Positions 26,458-35,667 are shown, numbered from the stretch's first letter. The stretch: 64,000 nucleotides of DNA from PALSA-350 sp963834445 (GCA_963834445.1 CAWIBU010000003.1:186001-250000), one strand, 5' to 3'. Notes: a model not told the origin generated them from the sequence alone. Translations and numbers: made by a program.

Positions 26458-26475
26458 GGCTCGCCCTTGTCTTCG

Positions 26476-28077
26476 TTAGTGCTCCAGCGGAATGCCGAAG
26501 GAGTAGAGTGTGTTGTCGTGCGTGGTAAAGAACACGTGGCCATCGCCGACAGACATACCGGCCAGGTCCGCGTAAGTGGGTACGGTATCGCCACTGGTAA
26601 AGAGCTGCTTGCCGGTGGCGGCGTCGAGGGCATAGAGAGTGGCATGGGTGGAAGTCTTGCCTTCATCGAGCGCAAAGATGACACCGTTGGCGGCGACGGG
26701 GGGCGCGGGGCTGGCGAGGTCACGCGAGACCCAGGCGGGTGTCAGCAGCATCTGCCCATCTTTCTCTTCGACCTTGAAGGCGACGATGCTGCCATGCGGC
26801 GCAGGGCCGTTGGTGTTGGCGAACTTCGCGTCCGGGCGTAGCGGACCAGCCACGGAAGCCAGCACCCAGACGGCGCCGGACTTATCCTGCCAACTGGCCA
26901 GGCTTTCCCAGGCTTCGCGCTTGCCAATTTTGAAGATTTTTCCCGTCTGCGCCAGAGGGGTATGGTGATCGGGTCCGCCGAGCGATTCGCTCGCCAACAG
27001 CACGAGGGTACCGTCCGGGCCCGGGGCGGCGACCAGTTCTTTTTCCTTATAGGTAAAGACCACCGGGCTGGCATGCAGTGCTTTGCCGGCGGCGGACGGG
27101 GTGTACCAGTCTTTCGCCTTGAAATCATTGGCGCCGAGGGCAACGACGCTGTTGGGATAAAGACCGGCGGCGGGGTCGGCCGGCCCGCTGCCGGTAAACA
27201 CATACGCCGTGCCGTCTGCCCCGATCGCTGGGCCAGTTAAGCCGGCGAGCGTGAGTTTGTGCGCCTGATAGCTGTCGATGGAGTAGGCGGGCGTATTGAG
27301 ATCGATCGCCCAGAGGGTGTTGGGGGCACCGCCGCAGCCGGTTCCCTGGGCTGCGTAAACGATCTTGTCATTCATGTTCAATCCGAACGAGTTGCCGCCG
27401 GGCGCAGGCAGAAACTTTACCGGCGAAGCGTAGTCAAGGCCGGTGGCCATGATCTGTTCGTGAAGGTAACCGTCACTGGTCAGAACATAAACGCCCTTCA
27501 ACCCGAAGTAGCCGCCACCCGCAGCTGCCCCCACGCGGCGCGACGCGGGCGGTAGAGGGTCTTTGGGCGGAGGCGGTGGCGGAGGCCGCGACCCGGCCGG
27601 CCGGCGAGCACCGAAACGAATGACCTGGGGCGCCTCGGTCGCAATCTGCATGCTCACTCCCGCGCAAGCCGGATATGTACCAGCCTGCAACGAAAGGTCG
27701 TGTTGCCAAACCAGCGAGCCCAGTTCCGAATCGACGGCATACAAGGTGCCGGCGTCGCCGATGAAGAGAAAGTCTTTGAAGCCGCGGCCGGTGATCATAC
27801 CGGGCACCAGCAGGGGTTCGCTGAAGGAGTTTGCGTGCTCATTGCCCAGCTTGAGTTTCCACAAGAACTGGAAGCCGTTGCCCACGGTCTCGGTGCTGAT
27901 CTGCGTCTCAGCTTTTTGCCAGTTGTCGTGGGCGGCGCTTCCGGCAGCGACCGGCCAGAACCCACGAGGCGTACCTTGCGCTCTCATGACGGGCGGCGCC
28001 AGCAAAGCGCATGCGCAAAAAAGAGCGGGAAATTTTGCTATCAATTGTTTCTCCAGGGCAGGCGTCCGAATTCTCAT
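26476..28077 (-). CDS. Secreted PQQ-like beta-propeller protein
   Basis: A 533-residue protein with a signal peptide (to about residue 33) and repeated propeller blades, each ending in patterns such as GTLYAVDSELGSLVWQ, LWAIDL and LYALDAATGKQLFTSGD. A proline-rich insert (about 166-176) precedes a blade. Such proteins may bind PQQ or act only as scaffolds; dehydrogenase active-site residues and a heme motif are not evident. It is 41% or so of a duplicated pair by eye, sitting 6 bp from its paralogue (28084-29655), in the sugar cluster. The enzymatic role is not shown. Confidence 0.82.
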   Translation of the reverse strand: MRIRTPALEKQLIAKFPALFCACALLAPPVMRAQGTPRGFWPVAAGSAAHDNWQKAETQISTETVGNGFQFLWKLKLGNEHANSFSEPLLVPGMITGRGFKDFLFIGDAGTLYAVDSELGSLVWQHDLSLQAGTYPACAGVSMQIATEAPQVIRFGARRPAGSRPPPPPPPKDPLPPASRRVGAAAGGGYFGLKGVYVLTSDGYLHEQIMATGLDYASPVKFLPAPGGNSFGLNMNDKIVYAAQGTGCGGAPNTLWAIDLNTPAYSIDSYQAHKLTLAGLTGPAIGADGTAYVFTGSGPADPAAGLYPNSVVALGANDFKAKDWYTPSAAGKALHASPVVFTYKEKELVAAPGPDGTLVLLASESLGGPDHHTPLAQTGKIFKIGKREAWESLASWQDKSGAVWVLASVAGPLRPDAKFANTNGPAPHGSIVAFKVEEKDGQMLLTPAWVSRDLASPAPPVAANGVIFALDEGKTSTHATLYALDAATGKQLFTSGDTVPTYADLAGMSVGDGHVFFTTHDNTLYSFGIPLEH

Positions 28078-28083
28078 GGAGTT

Positions 28084-29655
28084 TTATTCCAGACCGAAGC
28101 AGTAGATGGTTCCGTCGAAGGTGCCAAAGATTACGCGGCCACCGGCGACGGCAATGCCGGCTTGGTGCAGCCACGAGGTGACCTGATCGCCGCTCGAGTA
28201 CAGTTCCTTACCCGTGGCGGCATCGAGCGCATACAGTTTCGCGGGAATGGAACGCTTGATTCTGTCCTCCGCACTGTACAGGCCTCCCTCGACATCGTTG
28301 GCCTGCAGCGTGAATTCCCCCGCGGCCAGCACGTAGACCACGCCATTCGCAACCACGGGCGGCTCTGCGGTCATCATGTCACGCGAAAGCCACGCGGGCG
28401 TCAACTCCATCTTGCCACCCGCGTCCGTTAACTTGAAAGCAATCACGCCGCCATTGGGGGTTGCGCCATAGGTGACAGGAAACTTGATTGCCGCTGGTCC
28501 GCCGATGGGCGCCAGCACCCAGCGGGTACCGTCATGGCTTTGCCAACTGGCGAAACTTCCCCACGTGCCTTCTGTCTGGAAATTGACATTGGTATTCGAA
28601 ACCAGCTCACTGCGATACAACGGGGTTTCGTGGTTCGCCCCTCCCAGGGATTTGCTGTCCATCAGGAAGTAGCGGCCCTCTTTGCCCGAGCCCACCAGCA
28701 GATCGCGACCTTTATAAGGAAAGACCACGGGCGTGGTGTTCATATCCAGGTCGCGTTTGGTCAGCCACTCGTGGTTGCTGGGAGTGTAATAGTCTTTGAG
28801 CGTCAAGTTGTCGTTGGCCGAGGTATAGGCCTCGACGGTGGTCGATAATTTTCCCGCAGCGACATTGTAGGCGCCATCACCGGTTTCGAAATAGATGGTC
28901 CCGTCATCGCCGACAGCGGGACCGGCGGTTCCGAAGATGCCCCCCTGCGGAGGCGTTGATGAAAACGCCTTTTTGCTGGCCAGATCTACGGCATACAACT
29001 CATTGGGTACGCCGTGGCAACTTTGTCCGGTCACGGTGTACACCACGTTGTTCACCAGGTTCAAGCCGTAAGCTTTTCCGTAGACGGAGGGCAGCATCTG
29101 GATGGGCGGATCTTTTTCTTCGCCGGTCGCCACAGCCAGGGTATGCAGATAGCCGTCGTTGGTGAGCACATAGACGAAGCGCTCCGCCGCACCGGCCGGG
29201 GTGACCACCGGGGTTGCGGTGAGTGCATTGGTGCAAATGAAGCCCTGGCCTTGCCCCGCCTCCTGGGGTTTGGAGGAGGACCAGGGCAAGTGCTTGTGCC
29301 ACACCAGGGTTCCGGTGGCGACGTCGACGGCATAGGCATCGTTGTCGCTGCCAGCCAAGATGGCGAGGGTTTTCGCACCCGCCGCTGTGGGTATGCCGGC
29401 AACGATAAGCGGCTCGCGAAAGGATTGCATGCCCATGGTTTTGTTGTCGGTTTTGAGCTTCCAGAGCAGGCGGAGGTTTTTCACGTTATCGACGGTGAGC
29501 GTGGTTTCGTTGCGCTGCCACCCGTCGCGCTGTTGGTCGAAACTGCCGGTTGGCCACTCCGCGGGGGCCTGGGCGTTGGCCTGAGACTGGGCAGCGGGCA
29601 GTCCTGAGGCGGCAAAACCGAGGCAGACGTACGTCACAAAAGAAAGGACCTTCAC
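28084..29655 (-). CDS. Secreted PQQ-like beta-propeller protein (paralogue)
   Basis: About 523 residues from GTG 29655, which has AGGG 8 nt upstream and gives a normal signal peptide (VKVLSFVTYVCLGFAASGL). An earlier start at 29712 would add 19 residues and lacks an SD. Propeller repeats include AYAVDVATGTLVWHKHLPW, LYAVDLASKKAF and LYALDAATGKELYSSGD. It is first in the leftward sugar cluster; its stop is 6 bp from the next start. It is a clear paralogue of the downstream gene. Whether it binds PQQ or another cofactor cannot be told. Confidence 0.82.
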   Translation of the reverse strand: MKVLSFVTYVCLGFAASGLPAAQSQANAQAPAEWPTGSFDQQRDGWQRNETTLTVDNVKNLRLLWKLKTDNKTMGMQSFREPLIVAGIPTAAGAKTLAILAGSDNDAYAVDVATGTLVWHKHLPWSSSKPQEAGQGQGFICTNALTATPVVTPAGAAERFVYVLTNDGYLHTLAVATGEEKDPPIQMLPSVYGKAYGLNLVNNVVYTVTGQSCHGVPNELYAVDLASKKAFSSTPPQGGIFGTAGPAVGDDGTIYFETGDGAYNVAAGKLSTTVEAYTSANDNLTLKDYYTPSNHEWLTKRDLDMNTTPVVFPYKGRDLLVGSGKEGRYFLMDSKSLGGANHETPLYRSELVSNTNVNFQTEGTWGSFASWQSHDGTRWVLAPIGGPAAIKFPVTYGATPNGGVIAFKLTDAGGKMELTPAWLSRDMMTAEPPVVANGVVYVLAAGEFTLQANDVEGGLYSAEDRIKRSIPAKLYALDAATGKELYSSGDQVTSWLHQAGIAVAGGRVIFGTFDGTIYCFGLE

Positions 29656-29767
29656 GAGGGGAACCCTACCAACAAGGGAGCGCGGTGTCAAAGCGAGGGC
29701 GTCGTACATCACGGGTGAAGTGCGTCGCGCATAGATCGTTTCTCCAACGAGGCTTGAGCGAGCCGCA

Positions 29768-29964
29768 GAGTCCCGCAGCGACGGACTGAAAGTAGCCCAG
29801 GACGTCAGTCCTGGGTTAACCGGAGCCCGGAGACCTAGTCCCGTCAGGGACGGCTGAACTGCTGAGCTGCGGTGTTCAGCCGTCCCTGTCGGGACTGTTG
29901 AGTTAGCTATAGTTAACCCAGGACTGGCGTCCTGGGCTATTTTCAGTCGTCCCAGCGGGACTGA
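29768..29964. repeat. Nested inverted-repeat element, family A (copy 2)
   Basis: The outer arms, about 29768-29820 and 29912-29964, are complementary over roughly 50 bp with few mismatches (core TAGCCCAGGAC...CCTGGG). Inside, 29837-29859 and 29874-29896 form a second stem (AGTCCCGTCAGGGACGGCTG). The right end matches the 6846-6896 element. Lacking any ORF, it looks like a MITE- or REP-type sequence. It fills most of the 29656-30029 gap, which shows no other feature apart from the promoter region of 30030. Confidence 0.85.
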
Positions 29965-30029
29965 GGCTTGAAAGCATAGAGGACGTTGTTATCGACGCAC
30001 TACACTAGAAGCGCTTCCATGGAGAGAGC

Positions 30030-31199
30030 ATGTCCACTGTTGCCACCTATCCGGCGGTTTTGACGGCGCCCGGCCCCAGGGTTCCTTGGTATATCTGGAC
30101 CGGCGTAGTGGCCATCACCTCGTCCTCGATTGGGGGCGCGTGGGATGTTTCCTGGCACCGGTCGATCGGCCGGGATACGTTCTGGACGCCGGCGCACATG
30201 GCCATCCAGGTGTGTGGCGTGATCGCAGCCATTATCTGTGCGTGGCTGATCGTACAGTGCACGTTTATACAGGATGAGCACGCGCCCCCCTCGGTAAGCA
30301 TTCTCGGGCTGCGCGCTCCGCTGGGCATCTTCCTCGCAGGCTGGGGAGGCATCGCCATGCTGACTTCAGCGCCTTTCGATAACTGGTGGCATAACGCGTA
30401 CGGGCTCGACGTCAAGATTGTCAGCCCACCCCACGCCTTGCTCATCCTCGGCCTGCGCGGTATTTCGACCGGTGTGATGTTTCTTATCCTGGCCGCCATG
30501 AACCGCGCCGCCCAGGGTGACACGGTTCTGTTCAAGCGCCTGCAACTGCTGTTTCTCTACGTGGGCGGTCTCGCCATCATCGGCCAGATGTTCTTTATCC
30601 AGGAATACACCTGGGACGTGAAGCTGCATCAGGCCGCGGCTTACATCGCCATGGGGATTGCGCTGCCCTTCTTCTTCGCCTTTCTGTCCCAGGCTTCGCG
30701 GGCACGCTGGGCAGCGACCTCGACGGCTGCTGTGTATACCGTCTTCGTGATTGGCGAGATCCTCATTTTCCCCCTGTTCCCTGCTCAGCCGAAGCTGGGG
30801 CCGGTCTACAACCCGGTGACCCACCTTATTCCGGCAAAGTTTCCCGTGCTGATCCTGGTGCCCGCGCTGGCGCTTGATCTGATCTGGCATCGCTTGAAAA
30901 GCTGGAAGCCGTGGCAGATCGCGCTCGTCTCCGGCGTCCTATTTATCGCGGTGCTCACGGCCGTCGAGTGGCCTTTTGCCAACTTTCTGCTGTCGGATGC
31001 CAGCAAGAACCGTTTTTTTGGCACGATTTATTTCGATTACAATTCCCGGCCGACGGGGTTTGACCGCATGCGGCAGTGGTTCTATCCCGACCATGGCGCG
31101 GCGCTTTACACAGGCCTGTTGAGCGCGGCCGCCTATGCGACCCTCTCCACCTGGATGGGTCTCAAGTTCGGCCGGTGGATGCGTGGTGTGCAGCGATGA
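30030..31199 (+). CDS. Polytopic membrane protein of unknown function
   Basis: A 389-residue integral membrane protein with about ten helices, beginning after GGAGAG. The conserved-looking blocks AWDVSWHRSIGRDTFWTPAH and DNWWHNAYGLD...VSPPHALLI contain several His, Asp and Trp residues at membrane edges, which could bind heme or metal. It overlaps the next gene in an ATGA arrangement, so the two products are probably partners. No family with a known function was recognised. Confidence 0.75.
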   Translation: MSTVATYPAVLTAPGPRVPWYIWTGVVAITSSSIGGAWDVSWHRSIGRDTFWTPAHMAIQVCGVIAAIICAWLIVQCTFIQDEHAPPSVSILGLRAPLGIFLAGWGGIAMLTSAPFDNWWHNAYGLDVKIVSPPHALLILGLRGISTGVMFLILAAMNRAAQGDTVLFKRLQLLFLYVGGLAIIGQMFFIQEYTWDVKLHQAAAYIAMGIALPFFFAFLSQASRARWAATSTAAVYTVFVIGEILIFPLFPAQPKLGPVYNPVTHLIPAKFPVLILVPALALDLIWHRLKSWKPWQIALVSGVLFIAVLTAVEWPFANFLLSDASKNRFFGTIYFDYNSRPTGFDRMRQWFYPDHGAALYTGLLSAAAYATLSTWMGLKFGRWMRGVQR

Positions 31200-32668
31200 G
31201 GCGTTGGCTTTGTCTGTTTGCTTGTCTTGCTCCGTTGTTGGTTACTTTCTCTGCCGATGCGCATATCGGCAGCAAGGATGTTTTCGAGCAGGTGAACGCC
31301 GGGCCTTACAAGCTCTTCGTTACCATTCGCACGCCAAACGTGATTCCGGGCGTGGCCACGATTGAAGTGCGTAGTTCCGGCGTGCCCTTCCGTTCCCTAC
31401 GCATCACGCCGACGCCGCTCACAGGTGAGGCCGCCAGGCATCCGCCCACTTCTGACGCCATGAAGGCTTCGACGGCGGACCCAGCATTCTTCACCGGCTC
31501 GCTTTGGCTCATGGCCTCAGGCTCGTGGCAGGTGCACTTCGATGTGGATGGGCCTGCGGGCAAGGCCAGCGCCAGCGTTCCTGTCCCTGCGATGCCACTT
31601 TCCATTCTTCCGATGGAGCGCGGGTTGGGAATCGCACTCGCGTTGCTGGGCGTGCTGCTGGTGATCGGGATTGTGGGCATCGTGGCCGCCGCAGTCGGTC
31701 AGTCGCGCCTCAAGCCAGGGATGGCGACCGGGGAAAGGCAACACCGGCGGGCCATTATCTCTGGCGCCATCACCCTGGCGATCACAAGCCTGCTGGTTTA
31801 CGGTGGATACAAATGGTGGAACGCCGAAGCGATTGACTACGCGGCAGACATTTATCATCCGCTCGCGATGAGCCCGATGATTACCGGCAACACGCTTGAC
31901 CTGGCAATCGGACGCCACGACACCGACGCGAGGCATACCTTTCGCGCGCGCTCCAATAACGATCTGCTGCCCGATCATGGCCACCTGATGCATCTCTACG
32001 CGATTCGCCAGCCGGGCATGGATGCAGTTTTCCACCTGCATCCGGCGCTGGTGTCTGCGGGTGATTTGCGCATGACCTTGCCGACCATGCCTCCCGGCCG
32101 CTATCGGCTCTACGCAGACATTGTGCACGCCAACGGGTTCCCGGAAACGCTATCCGCCGACCTCGTTATTCCTCCCGGCTTGCCCCCGGCTCCCCTGGCC
32201 GCGGAAGATGCTTCGGCCGCGCCTCCGGCCATTTCTCTGGGCGAACTTGGCAATCGTTACCAGCTGCCTGACGGATACACGATGGTTTGGGATCGGCCGC
32301 AGGAGTTGACCGCCAACACGGCGTATGCGTTTCGCTTCCGCCTGCTCGACGCTGCGGGCAAACCGGTCACCGATGAGCGGCCTTATCTTGGCATGGCCGG
32401 CCACGCGGCTTTCGTCAAAACCGATGGCACGGTATTCGCCCATACCCATCCTGAGGGCTCGGCTGCGATGCAGGCCATGATGCTGGCGAATGGCAGCTCT
32501 GGAGAAATGGCGGAAACAAGCGCGATGGGGGGCATGCAAGCAGGTAACCTGCCGCCGGTAGTCGAGTTCCCTTACGGCTTTCCTTCAACGGGACGCTATC
32601 GCATCTTTATCCAGATGAAGCATGGCAGCACGGTGGAGACGGGCGTGTTTGACGCTTTGATCCGGTAA
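31196..32668 (+). CDS. Exported YtkA-like / His-Met-rich membrane protein
   Basis: A 490-residue protein with a signal peptide (to about Ala22, SADAHIGSK). A YtkA-like Ig domain (about 28-120: GPYKLFVTIRTPNVIPG) is followed by two membrane helices (about 140-165 and 183-205) and a second extracytoplasmic half. That half is rich in His and Met: DHGHLMHLY, VFHLHPAL, FAHTHPEG and MQAMMLANGSSGEMAE. These are typical of copper-binding periplasmic domains, but this is inference. It is coupled by ATGA overlap to the polytopic protein upstream. Confidence 0.75.
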   Translation: MRRWLCLFACLAPLLVTFSADAHIGSKDVFEQVNAGPYKLFVTIRTPNVIPGVATIEVRSSGVPFRSLRITPTPLTGEAARHPPTSDAMKASTADPAFFTGSLWLMASGSWQVHFDVDGPAGKASASVPVPAMPLSILPMERGLGIALALLGVLLVIGIVGIVAAAVGQSRLKPGMATGERQHRRAIISGAITLAITSLLVYGGYKWWNAEAIDYAADIYHPLAMSPMITGNTLDLAIGRHDTDARHTFRARSNNDLLPDHGHLMHLYAIRQPGMDAVFHLHPALVSAGDLRMTLPTMPPGRYRLYADIVHANGFPETLSADLVIPPGLPPAPLAAEDASAAPPAISLGELGNRYQLPDGYTMVWDRPQELTANTAYAFRFRLLDAAGKPVTDERPYLGMAGHAAFVKTDGTVFAHTHPEGSAAMQAMMLANGSSGEMAETSAMGGMQAGNLPPVVEFPYGFPSTGRYRIFIQMKHGSTVETGVFDALIR

Positions 32669-32696
32669 GCTGATTTCAGTTATCCCCCACCGTATC

Positions 32697-35135
32697 TCAA
32701 TCGGCTGAGATCGTCGCTTTCACAGTGTCTTGTGTCGTCGTACTATCATCCACAACCGCGGGCTCGCTCATCTCGATTGCGGTCATCACTGCATCTGCAA
32801 GGGAACTGAGCATTTGCTTCTGCTGATCGGTAATTTGCCGGGGCCGGGTGTCCATGACACATAGGGATCCTACCACCGTGTCGTTATGGTCTTTGATGGG
32901 GGCCGCCGCGCAAAAGCGGATGCCATGAATTTTCAGGAAGGCATCGTCGGCAAATTGTTCGTCTTCCGCCGTGTCGGCCACCACAGCGACAGAGGGGTAC
33001 GAGGTGAGCTTGGTGCAGATGGTGCAGTCTCGCGGCGAGCCGCCGCCGGCAAAGGAATCTTCCGGCAGGCCGCATTGTGCCTCCCAGAATTGTGCCTCCC
33101 CCTCAGCCGCAGTGATGAGCGCGATGGGGGCATCGAAAGATCGCGCGAGGTTGGTGGCCAGACGTTCGAACATCCCGTCTGCTGGACCGTCGAATGGATC
33201 AATTTGCTGCACTTCCAGAACGTCTTCGCTCAATTCCCTGGTGGTCTCAGTGGCATCGCTGGTTGCCTGGGCGATCGGCGGGGACGAAACCGCGGAATGC
33301 AAGACCGAAGTCAGGTAGTCCTGCAGCAATTGCAACGAAGTCACGACGTGCTGCGCGTCTTCGGCCGGTATCCGGCTGCGCAAGGAAGATAGATCTTTTT
33401 GCTCGCCCAGTATGCAGGCAACGACGATGCCTTCAGGAAACCGCGTCCGTACCTGGTGGCAGCGCACCTTGGTATAGCGTATGGCGCGTGGAGGAATGCC
33501 GACGACGCAGATGACATCGGGCCGCAGCGTGTCGGCGAGCCGCTGAACATCGGCCAGGGAGGCGCCAGCGGGAACGATGCGCGTGGACACGCTGCCGGCA
33601 AGTACCTGTTGGGCCAACTGGCAGGCGATCTCATCGGCAAAATCTCTGGCGGGAATGCACAACACATTTCTCCCCGAGTTGGGCTGATCGTAGGCGGCAG
33701 ACACTTCGCCGATGGCCAGGTCCTCGACTAATTCCTCAGTGCTTTGCAGAATTTCTTCGCCACGCACGGCAGTCATCTCTTCGGAATGGGTCGCTTCGCC
33801 AATCATGGCGAGGGCGGGAATGATGACGCTGTCGTAGACCTCTGCTCGCCGTTTGGTTTGTAAGGTCACATCGATCAGCGCGCGCGCATCCTTGACATTT
33901 GAAGCCAGCATGCGCTGGTAGAAATGCTCCGAGGGAGGCAGCCCGGTACGCTCCCCAAACAAGACTTCGAGATAGTGCAAGCGGGGGATCTGGCGCCCGA
34001 TAACGATCAGGCATACGGTCAATGGGGTAGAAAGCAGCAGCCCGGGCAAACCCCATAGAAAAGTCCAGAAAACGGCCGCGATCAGAACCGCCAGGGCGGA
34101 GATGCCGGTGGATGCTCCATACAGCATGGGCTCAACGAAGTTGGCAGCCACAATTTCCAGGGTGCCAAAAGTGATGACCGTCCAGATAAACGCGCCCCAA
34201 TGGGGCGACACCGCACCTGCCAGCAAGAGTGGGCCAGCGGTCGCCATCATGATGCCGACGTAGGGTACGAAGCGCAGCAGGCAGGTCAGAACCGCCCATA
34301 ACAAAGGATGCGGGACACCGATGAAACCAAGAGCCACGCCGGCAATGGCGCCATAGGACAAGTTCACGATGAGCTGCATTTGCAGGTAGCGGCTTACGCG
34401 GCGGGTGGCATCCTGGATGGCAGTGGTGGTGACATGCATCCGCCCGCTGCCGGCCAGTTTGTGTCCGCGGTCACGAATGTCTTCCCTGCCGACCAGCATG
34501 AAGACCAGAAAAATCACGACGATGAAGGTGGTGGCGAGGGGATGGAGCAGCGGGGTTATGGTCCTGCTGGCCAGCTCGATCATCGATTCTTCGGGCGCCT
34601 CGATGCGCACCGAAACCGGTTGCTTGGGCTGATCCGCCGCCGGGTTTGCCGCTTGGTTGGGCGCGGCGCCTGGCTTGGCGTGCGAGCGGCCGTAGAGGGC
34701 GCGGGGCCGCAGCATGGGGACGACCGGGGTCTCCGAATTGCCGGCCTTGATTCGCTTGTTCAGGCCGTTGAGCATTTCGACGGTGCCGCTCAACTTGCCG
34801 GCCGAATCCAGGTGCAGCGATTCGATCTTGTCGGCCAGATTTTGCCGGTATTGCGGGAATTCGACGGCAAGACTATAAATCTGTCCCAGCAGGACCCAGC
34901 CGAGGACAGCGACTCCGGCTAACGAAAGCAAAATGACCAGCAGGGCGGCGGGCGTCCGTTTCAGGCCGGAGCGCTCCAGCCATTGCGCAGCGGGCGCGAG
35001 CACAAAGGCGATGAGCGCAGCGAGCGCAAGGGGTACGAACACTTCACGCGCGAAGTAGAGCACCGCGACAATGAGGATTCCGGTGAAAAGCGCGTTGCCT
35101 GGATACTTTAGATTGTCGCGAGATTCGCTTGCCAC
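32697..35135 (-). CDS. AI-2E-family permease with C-terminal cap/Rossmann-like and GAF domains
   Basis: An 812-residue protein (GTG start after AGGCGG). Residues about 10-370 form the AI-2E/TqsA-type permease with eight helices and a soluble loop. About 395-600 is a helical cap followed by an alpha/beta domain (VLCIPARDFADEIACQL, DVICVVGIPP) that resembles B12-binding modules but lacks the DxHxxG cobalamin motif. About 640-790 is a GAF domain (FERLATNLARSFDAPIALIT, GSLCVMDTRPRQI). Most AI-2E permeases are about 350 residues. The tail suggests signal-regulated transport; the cargo is unknown. Confidence 0.85.
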   Translation of the reverse strand: MASESRDNLKYPGNALFTGILIVAVLYFAREVFVPLALAALIAFVLAPAAQWLERSGLKRTPAALLVILLSLAGVAVLGWVLLGQIYSLAVEFPQYRQNLADKIESLHLDSAGKLSGTVEMLNGLNKRIKAGNSETPVVPMLRPRALYGRSHAKPGAAPNQAANPAADQPKQPVSVRIEAPEESMIELASRTITPLLHPLATTFIVVIFLVFMLVGREDIRDRGHKLAGSGRMHVTTTAIQDATRRVSRYLQMQLIVNLSYGAIAGVALGFIGVPHPLLWAVLTCLLRFVPYVGIMMATAGPLLLAGAVSPHWGAFIWTVITFGTLEIVAANFVEPMLYGASTGISALAVLIAAVFWTFLWGLPGLLLSTPLTVCLIVIGRQIPRLHYLEVLFGERTGLPPSEHFYQRMLASNVKDARALIDVTLQTKRRAEVYDSVIIPALAMIGEATHSEEMTAVRGEEILQSTEELVEDLAIGEVSAAYDQPNSGRNVLCIPARDFADEIACQLAQQVLAGSVSTRIVPAGASLADVQRLADTLRPDVICVVGIPPRAIRYTKVRCHQVRTRFPEGIVVACILGEQKDLSSLRSRIPAEDAQHVVTSLQLLQDYLTSVLHSAVSSPPIAQATSDATETTRELSEDVLEVQQIDPFDGPADGMFERLATNLARSFDAPIALITAAEGEAQFWEAQCGLPEDSFAGGGSPRDCTICTKLTSYPSVAVVADTAEDEQFADDAFLKIHGIRFCAAAPIKDHNDTVVGSLCVMDTRPRQITDQQKQMLSSLADAVMTAIEMSEPAVVDDSTTTQDTVKATISAD

Positions 35136-35324
35136 GCGTACCGCCTGGATGCAGCCTGATTTGGGCCCGCTGGGGGACTCTCATTACGATGCGAAAAGTT
35201 TTGAGCCGGTAAACATTATTCTCTTCCCCCAGCGGCTAGCGGGCAACCTCCTCATCTGAATGGACTTTGCTCAATCAATCAAATTAGCGACTTCAGTACC
35301 CGGAATAGAGCATCTTATGCTGGC

Positions 35325-35558
35325 ATGGTCGTGTGTGAAGATCATCTGAAATTACAAAGCGAATATGATGCGGCGCACCAGACATGGCTGTTGCATCGCA
35401 TTCCTGCTAAGGTCGCCGGCATCGTGCTGCATCAAACGCCGTCGGCAGTGGGGCAAGACGCCCTGCACGCCCGCAACCGGGCAGCGAATCGTTTTTATCA
35501 ACACAACCGGCAGTGCCCTCTTTGCAATAAGTTGCGCATCCTCGCGCGCAACACTTAG
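35325..35558 (+). CDS. Small hypothetical protein with CPLC motif
   Basis: A possible 77-residue protein. It begins VCEDHLKLQSEYDAAHQTW, has a helical middle, and ends FYQHNRQCPLCNKLRIL, where a CxxC and the early Cys/His could bind zinc. No strong SD is visible. It occupies a 532-bp gap that otherwise holds a degenerate family-B repeat. Support is composition and gap position only. Confidence 0.45.
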   Translation: MVVCEDHLKLQSEYDAAHQTWLLHRIPAKVAGIVLHQTPSAVGQDALHARNRAANRFYQHNRQCPLCNKLRILARNT

Positions 35559-35619
35559 GTGCGTGGGCCACCCACAGCGTCGTGAGTTGAGCCGGACGAC
35601 TACAAGCAAAAGTTGAGTG

Positions 35620-35657
35620 GGTATGGTTCAAGCCTGCTTTGGCTTGAGTGGGATACC
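35620..35657. repeat. Imperfect hairpin related to repeat family B (copy 2)
   Basis: GGTATGGTTCAAGCC (35620-35634) pairs with GGCTTGAGTGGGATACC (35641-35657) around a 6-base loop, with the TTCAAGCC/GGCTTGA core seen near 10.3 and 54.7 kb. It lies 11 bp past the MFS stop (35668) on the minus strand and could terminate that transcript. Confidence 0.6.
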
Positions 35658-35667
35658 TGGAACTTTG

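Noticed and set aside
26476..29655. Naming the propellers PQQ-dependent alcohol or glucose dehydrogenases
   Set aside because: Catalytic and calcium-binding residues and a heme domain could not be identified; only propeller repeats are visible.
29768..29964. A possible CRISPR-like or tandem-repeat array
   Set aside because: The repeats are inverted and nested, not direct with regular spacers, and no cas gene is nearby.
32697..35135. Calling the AI-2E-type protein an autoinducer exporter
   Set aside because: The family includes ion and unknown transporters, and no quorum-sensing gene is present.
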